From the NCBI RefSeq assembly GCF_009852415.1, contig NZ_WOXS01000001.1, positions 1 to 64,000 on the forward strand: a stretch of DNA of 64,000 nt. Reading direction: 5' to 3'. Below, one piece after another: positions 60,374 to 64,000 of this stretch (within the stretch, counting starts at the first letter, position 1; every line of letters begins with the position of its first letter). A program made the position numbers and the translations under genes. Below the pieces are notes generated by a model, which did not search any database, had not been told where the DNA came from, and worked only from the letters and a program-made list of their open reading frames with translations. Source of the stretch: Streptomyces sp. Tu 3180 (lineage in GTDB: Bacteria > Actinomycetota > Actinomycetes > Streptomycetales > Streptomycetaceae).

Positions 60374-62707
60374 TCACCTCGGCAGCTTGGCCGTGCGTTC
60401 GGGATGGGCGGTCCCCACGTAGTGCATGGCGGTCTTCTCCGTGATCCCGAACAGACGCATCAGCTTCAGCGGATCGCCGCACTCGAGCGCCTCGTTGAGA
60501 ATTCGGTCCTGGCGCAGGCCGTCCAAGGTCACGCCTTTGGGCAGCACCCCTCGGAGCGTGCCGATGTTGACGGCCGGCTGGTCGGGGTCGAGCGCGGTCT
60601 TCTGGCTGACCAGCAGATGCGGGTTCGTCGAGGCCGGCCATCGGCGGTGGCGGTAGGTCAGCCACTCGGCGGCCAAGCGGTGCGTGAACTGCTCAAGGTA
60701 GAGGGTGTGCCGCAGCAGGCCGCGTTGGATCTCGACGGTGCCGCGGGCGAGGTCCACATCGGCTGTCCGGATCGCGCGGATGTCGTGGCCGGAGATCGCG
60801 TGCACAGCAGCCAGGGCGACGGTCAGGCGCCCGAGCGGAGTGGCAGCGTGGTCCAGCAGCCCGGCCAGCAGGTCGCTGGGCACGGACCGCGGCATCCCCT
60901 TCAGGTCGCCGACGGGCAGGTTTCGGGCGGGATCGCGAAAGACGACGCGTTGCCGTTTCAAGGAGCGGAACAGGCTGCGCAGGACGATGGCGAGCTGCCG
61001 TCGGGCGTGGCCGGACAGGTCGTTCACGGCGTCCTCGACCTGCTGCTGAGTGATCTCCCGCAGTGTGCCCACCCCGCTCGCCGTCCAGTCGGTGAGCACC
61101 GGCTGGACGTAGGTGAGGTAGCGGCGGATGCCGTCCCAGCTGCGGAACTCGTCCTCTCGGCGGCCTTGGCTGCGCAGCAGGTCTACCCAGGCTCGGACCT
61201 CGCTCGCGACGGGCTGCGGCAGTGCGTCGAGAGCGGCCTCGATCCAGACCAGATCGGCGTCCTGGTGGAGGTCCGGGTCGTCGACGAGCAGGCCGCGGGC
61301 GCGCAGGAACTGGCACACCGGCTTGGCGGCGAGGTTCGGATCGAGCTGGGCCAGGCCGTGGACGTCTCGCTCAAGGACGGCCGCCTCAGCACCGAGCCAG
61401 TACATGAGGATGGTGAGGGTGTGGATGTTCTTGCGGTAGTCCGGGGCCTGTTGGTCCGCACGCAGCTGGAGGTACTCCTCCACCAGGAGCCGTGCCCGCT
61501 CGGTCAGAGGCAGATCGGCCCGCGGCCGACGTCGGAGCCGGGCGAGCACCGGTGACCAGTCGCGCCGCAAGGCGAACAGCGCTTCCTGGCCGCGGGCCGT
61601 CCATCCTGCGGGTGTCTCGTCTGCGTCGGCGGCAGGCGGGGCATCGACCGGCACGGGCAGGACCGGCCCACCCACGCCAGCGGGGAGAGTGATCTCCAGT
61701 TGGGTGGCCCGGGACGTCACGGGTCTGGCTTCGTCCAGGAGGCGGTACGGATGACAGGTGCGGCAGCGGTCGGCCCGCAACGGCAAGTCCTCGCGGCGAC
61801 ACCGTACGCACCGGCCGCGCGGATGTCGCTCGCGCCAATGCCGGCACGGTGAGCAGCGGAACCCGGCCCGGCGGCCCACGGGCATCCAGCCGTGGCAGTC
61901 CCGGCACTGCCGCGGCGCGCGCGGCGGAACTGGTACCGGATCAGTCATGTACGGGGTGCGGGCGGGCTGGTTCGCACGGGAAAACCGCATCGGCTCCGGT
62001 GCCGCCTCCAGCAGGTCGGCCCGCAGCAAAACCAGCCGCACCGCATCGCGGTGGGTGGGCAGATCCCGCAGCATCGGCTCGGGGAGCCGGTCAGCTCCCT
62101 CGGCCTCGCGGACCGCCAGGGCGAGGTGGACCATCTCGGCAACCACGTAGTGCCAGCCCTGGCTCATGCCGTGCTCGGCCGCCATCTCCACCAGGACGGA
62201 ACGGGCACGGTCCCAGCCGGACAGCGGCCGGCCGATGATCGCCCGCACAGTGGCATCGGTCAGGGTGCGCGGCACGGTGAACAGGGCGAGTTGGCGACGG
62301 AATCCCGGCTCCAGTACGGCCGCCGCTCCGGTGGGTGCCTGCTCCTGCTTGAGCTTGAGCCGCCACGCCTGGCTCACGCGGCGCCCGCCGTCGGTCCTTC
62401 GGACCAGCTTCCGGGCCTGCGTCGCGTAGTCGTGCCACGTGCCGACGATGAGCTGCACGTCGCGCGGCCGGGCTCCTGCCCCGCCCAGGGCCCACTCGGC
62501 GTCATCGACGGCCCGGATCGCCTGCAGACATGGCTTGCACAGGCCATCAGTATTCAGGTGGGCCTCGTGCCGGCACCGCGGGCATACTCCCCGCTCGGGG
62601 TACGTCCGCTTCCAGGCCCGGCAGCCGTGGCACGTCCGGGTCCACCGCAGCACCGACCAGCTCAGGCACATCTCGCAGCTGCGGGCGCTGCCACCCTCGT
62701 TCGCCAT
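60374..62707 (-). CDS. Large cysteine-rich site-specific recombinase (TnpB-like)
   Basis: 777 aa from ATG 62707. The N-terminal half has several CxxC clusters: CEMCLSWSVLRWTRTCHGCR, CPRCRHEAHLNTDGLCKPCL (residues 11-60), and CRDCHGWMPVGRRAGFRC with CVRCRREDLPLRADRCRTC (residues about 265-335). The C-terminal half resembles a tyrosine recombinase: SAM-like arm (LVEEYLQLRADQQAPDYRKN), LTVALAAVHAISGHDIRAIR, VDLARGTVEIQRGLLRHTLY and a C-terminal TEKTAMHYVGTAHPERTAKL with the candidate Tyr. The middle His-x-x-Arg is replaced by LDGLRQDRILNEA. It starts 10 bases after the small HTH gene, in the same operon. Role: partner recombinase of a transposition module, by layout. Confidence 0.7.
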   Translation of the reverse strand: MANEGGSARSCEMCLSWSVLRWTRTCHGCRAWKRTYPERGVCPRCRHEAHLNTDGLCKPCLQAIRAVDDAEWALGGAGARPRDVQLIVGTWHDYATQARKLVRRTDGGRRVSQAWRLKLKQEQAPTGAAAVLEPGFRRQLALFTVPRTLTDATVRAIIGRPLSGWDRARSVLVEMAAEHGMSQGWHYVVAEMVHLALAVREAEGADRLPEPMLRDLPTHRDAVRLVLLRADLLEAAPEPMRFSRANQPARTPYMTDPVPVPPRAPRQCRDCHGWMPVGRRAGFRCSPCRHWRERHPRGRCVRCRREDLPLRADRCRTCHPYRLLDEARPVTSRATQLEITLPAGVGGPVLPVPVDAPPAADADETPAGWTARGQEALFALRRDWSPVLARLRRRPRADLPLTERARLLVEEYLQLRADQQAPDYRKNIHTLTILMYWLGAEAAVLERDVHGLAQLDPNLAAKPVCQFLRARGLLVDDPDLHQDADLVWIEAALDALPQPVASEVRAWVDLLRSQGRREDEFRSWDGIRRYLTYVQPVLTDWTASGVGTLREITQQQVEDAVNDLSGHARRQLAIVLRSLFRSLKRQRVVFRDPARNLPVGDLKGMPRSVPSDLLAGLLDHAATPLGRLTVALAAVHAISGHDIRAIRTADVDLARGTVEIQRGLLRHTLYLEQFTHRLAAEWLTYRHRRWPASTNPHLLVSQKTALDPDQPAVNIGTLRGVLPKGVTLDGLRQDRILNEALECGDPLKLMRLFGITEKTAMHYVGTAHPERTAKLPR

Positions 62708-62717
62708 CTCCAGTTCC

Positions 62718-63062
62718 TCAGCTCGGAGGCAGCGAGCGCGGCCCGCCTCGGCGAGGACCGCGCGGTACCGGCCGCACCGGCCCCGGCGGCTGGACCTCGG
62801 CACCCACGGCCACGTCGCCGGCCTCCCCTGCCGGATGGGCGCCGGCGAGCGGTTCGGCCTGGAGCAGATCCGCGACGGAGCAGTCCAATGCCGCACACAT
62901 CAGGTCCAGGTCGTCCAGCCGCACCGTGACCGGAGTCCCGCTCCACAGTGCGGCGACCTTGCTCAGCGAAGGGTTGAACCCCACCTGCTGGAAAGCAGCC
63001 AGCACCTCGGTCGGCCGCCACAGGTCCCGCTGAGCGGCCACCATCCGCAGATTCCACTTCAC
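62718..63062 (-). CDS. Small XRE-like HTH protein
   Basis: 114 aa from the GTG at 63062, overlapping the recombinase stop by 4 bases (GTGA). HTH region: VKWNLRMVAAQRDLWRPTEV, LAAFQQVGFNPSLSKVAALW and VRLDDLDLMCAALDCSVADL LQAEP, as in XRE proteins of the Xre/YozG type. The C-terminus is Pro/Arg-rich (VGAEVQPPGPVRPVPRG). It is wedged between two recombinase genes and may control or assist them, like the small third protein of Tn554-type modules. Confidence 0.75.
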   Translation of the reverse strand: MKWNLRMVAAQRDLWRPTEVLAAFQQVGFNPSLSKVAALWSGTPVTVRLDDLDLMCAALDCSVADLLQAEPLAGAHPAGEAGDVAVGAEVQPPGPVRPVPRGPRRGGPRSLPPS

Positions 63063-63970
63063 CGGAGATTTCCCTTGTCCATCACCAGTCGTTGGGCCGC
63101 CCGGGAACTCGCGGCCAGGTTCGCGTGCTCCGGGTCGGCGTGCGCAGTCGCCATGTACCGCAGGGTCGTGGTCGCCCAGTCGTGTCCGAGGACCTTCTAC
63201 ACCTCCCACAACGTCATCCCACGCTCGTAGTTGTGGGTCGCGCATGCATGCCGCAGCAAGTGCGGGAACAGGTCGCTGACCGATCCGCTCAGGTAGGCGC
63301 CGGCTGCTTGGTGGAAGGCCCGACGGAACGTTGAGGGGATGATCGCTGGCGCGATCGGAAGGTTCAACGCGGCCACCGCCGTGGGCTTGCGCTCCGACGG
63401 CCACAGCGGCGCCTTGGGATGCTCGACGTCGTCGCCGAACTCGCCGCGGATCTCCTCGATGTACCACCACAGCAGAGCGCGGCCCTCCTGGAACATGTAC
63501 GCCTCGCGCGGCCGGGGCCCCGACCCGTGGGCGCCCTTGCCGAGCACAACGAAGCGGCCCCACTGGCCGTGCTCCCAGTGCAGGTCGCCCATGCACACCC
63601 CACACAACTCGGCCGCCCGGACACCGGACAGGTACGCGACCTTCGTCATCACGTAATCGCGGCAGGCGACCAGGTACTTCCGGGCGTTCGGTAGATCCTC
63701 ACGCCAGCGGCCGAAGAAGTTCCGCAACGCCGTCTGCGAGGGCGGAATCCGCAGACCGAAATCGCCGCGATGGCGCGGCCGGTTGAACACGTCGATGGGC
63801 GACTCGACGGTCTGGCCGAAGCGGCGCATGATCTCGCCGGCGTAGCGCTGTTCGAGGAACGCGAAGTATGCGTCGATCTTGTTGATCTTGCCGCGCAGAG
63901 TCGACGGTGCACGCTTCCCAGGGCCGGCGAAATACCGGTCGACCTCGCGAGACGTGAGCTGCCACGGCAC
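63059..63970 (-). pseudogene. Tyrosine recombinase, interrupted by in-frame TAG
   Basis: The frame from GTG 63970 reads WQLTSREVDRYFAGPGKRAP, INKIDAYFAFLEQRYAGEIM, VAYLSGVRAAELCGVCMGDL (catalytic Arg) and DLFPHLLRHACATHNYERGM (His and Arg). A TAG at 63197-63199 follows TLWEV, where Gln (CAG) is usual. The same frame then continues KVLGHDWATTTLRYMATAHA with the second His and the Tyr, ending at 63059 and overlapping the next gene. Catalysis needs residues after the stop. Upstream the frame stays open to a TAG at 63992, so the N-terminal arm may lie beyond the window edge. Confidence 0.75.
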
Positions 63971-64000
63971 CGTGCAGTAGAGCTCACAGACCTACACCAC

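Noticed and set aside
1..64000. CRISPR arrays, rRNA and tRNA genes
   Set aside because: No regularly spaced short repeats of CRISPR type and no tRNA or rRNA consensus stretches were noticed on either strand. A dedicated tRNA scan would be needed to exclude a tRNA fully.

Overview
This is high-GC DNA with strong GGAGG-type ribosome sites and many GTG starts. The gene families (RacO/RacP-like pair, DUF6192, DUF6207, DUF1622, Tpg terminal protein, IstA/IstB, IS110, IS701) point to Streptomyces or a close relative. A tpg gene at 24264-24819 fits a linear replicon, either a chromosome arm or a linear plasmid. No rRNA, tRNA or CRISPR array was recognised.

Region 1 (1-13.9 kb) is accessory DNA. It holds the 3' end of a methyltransferase gene, an IS5 element, a plasmid-like minus-strand set (DUF6192 protein, winged-helix protein, double zinc-finger protein), IS remnants, a second methyltransferase, an IS5-group element with a duplicated end, and an 824-aa membrane protein built from 53-residue repeats. 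A run of small membrane proteins and two XRE-type regulators follows.

Region 2 (13.9-27.1 kb) is bracketed by two same-length IS6-family copies in opposite orientation whose transposases are identical. Between them lie a truncated IS21 element, membrane proteins, a lamin-tail secreted protein, a secreted HNH nuclease, a frameshifted ATP-dependent DNA ligase, a CAP-domain protein with three cysteine-rich repeats, the frameshifted tpg with a possible tap remnant, and a radical SAM gene cut by an IS6 fragment.

Region 3 (27.1-45.9 kb) is a gene graveyard. It contains pieces of a STAND ATPase, a MobF relaxase/helicase, a replication-relaxation protein, IS5, IS6, IS110, IS256, IS701 and rve integrase elements, chloramphenicol-phosphotransferase, MFS and SDR genes. 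Several genes in it look intact: a secreted beta-rich protein with a neighbouring lipoprotein, a formylglycine-generating-enzyme-like protein, a secreted NucA/NucB nuclease with an upstream DUF6461-like gene, and an excalibur protein.

Region 4 (45.9-59.8 kb) is an intact mannan/mannoside-use locus: ROK kinase, divergent sugar ABC importer (binding lipoprotein and two permeases), GH2 beta-mannosidase, LacI regulator, secreted GH5 mannanase with accessory domains, mannose-6-phosphate isomerase, alpha/beta hydrolase and a secreted GH26 mannanase. The inferred flow is extracellular cleavage of mannan by GH5 and GH26, import of oligosaccharides, trimming by GH2, and conversion by the kinase and ManA to fructose-6-phosphate. 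No ATPase is encoded here, so a shared MsiK-type ATPase is probable.

Region 5 (59.9-64 kb) has a broken TusA-like gene and a tightly coupled minus-strand trio: tyrosine recombinase (interrupted by an in-frame TAG), small XRE-like protein, and large cysteine-rich recombinase. The layout recalls Tn554-type transposition modules.
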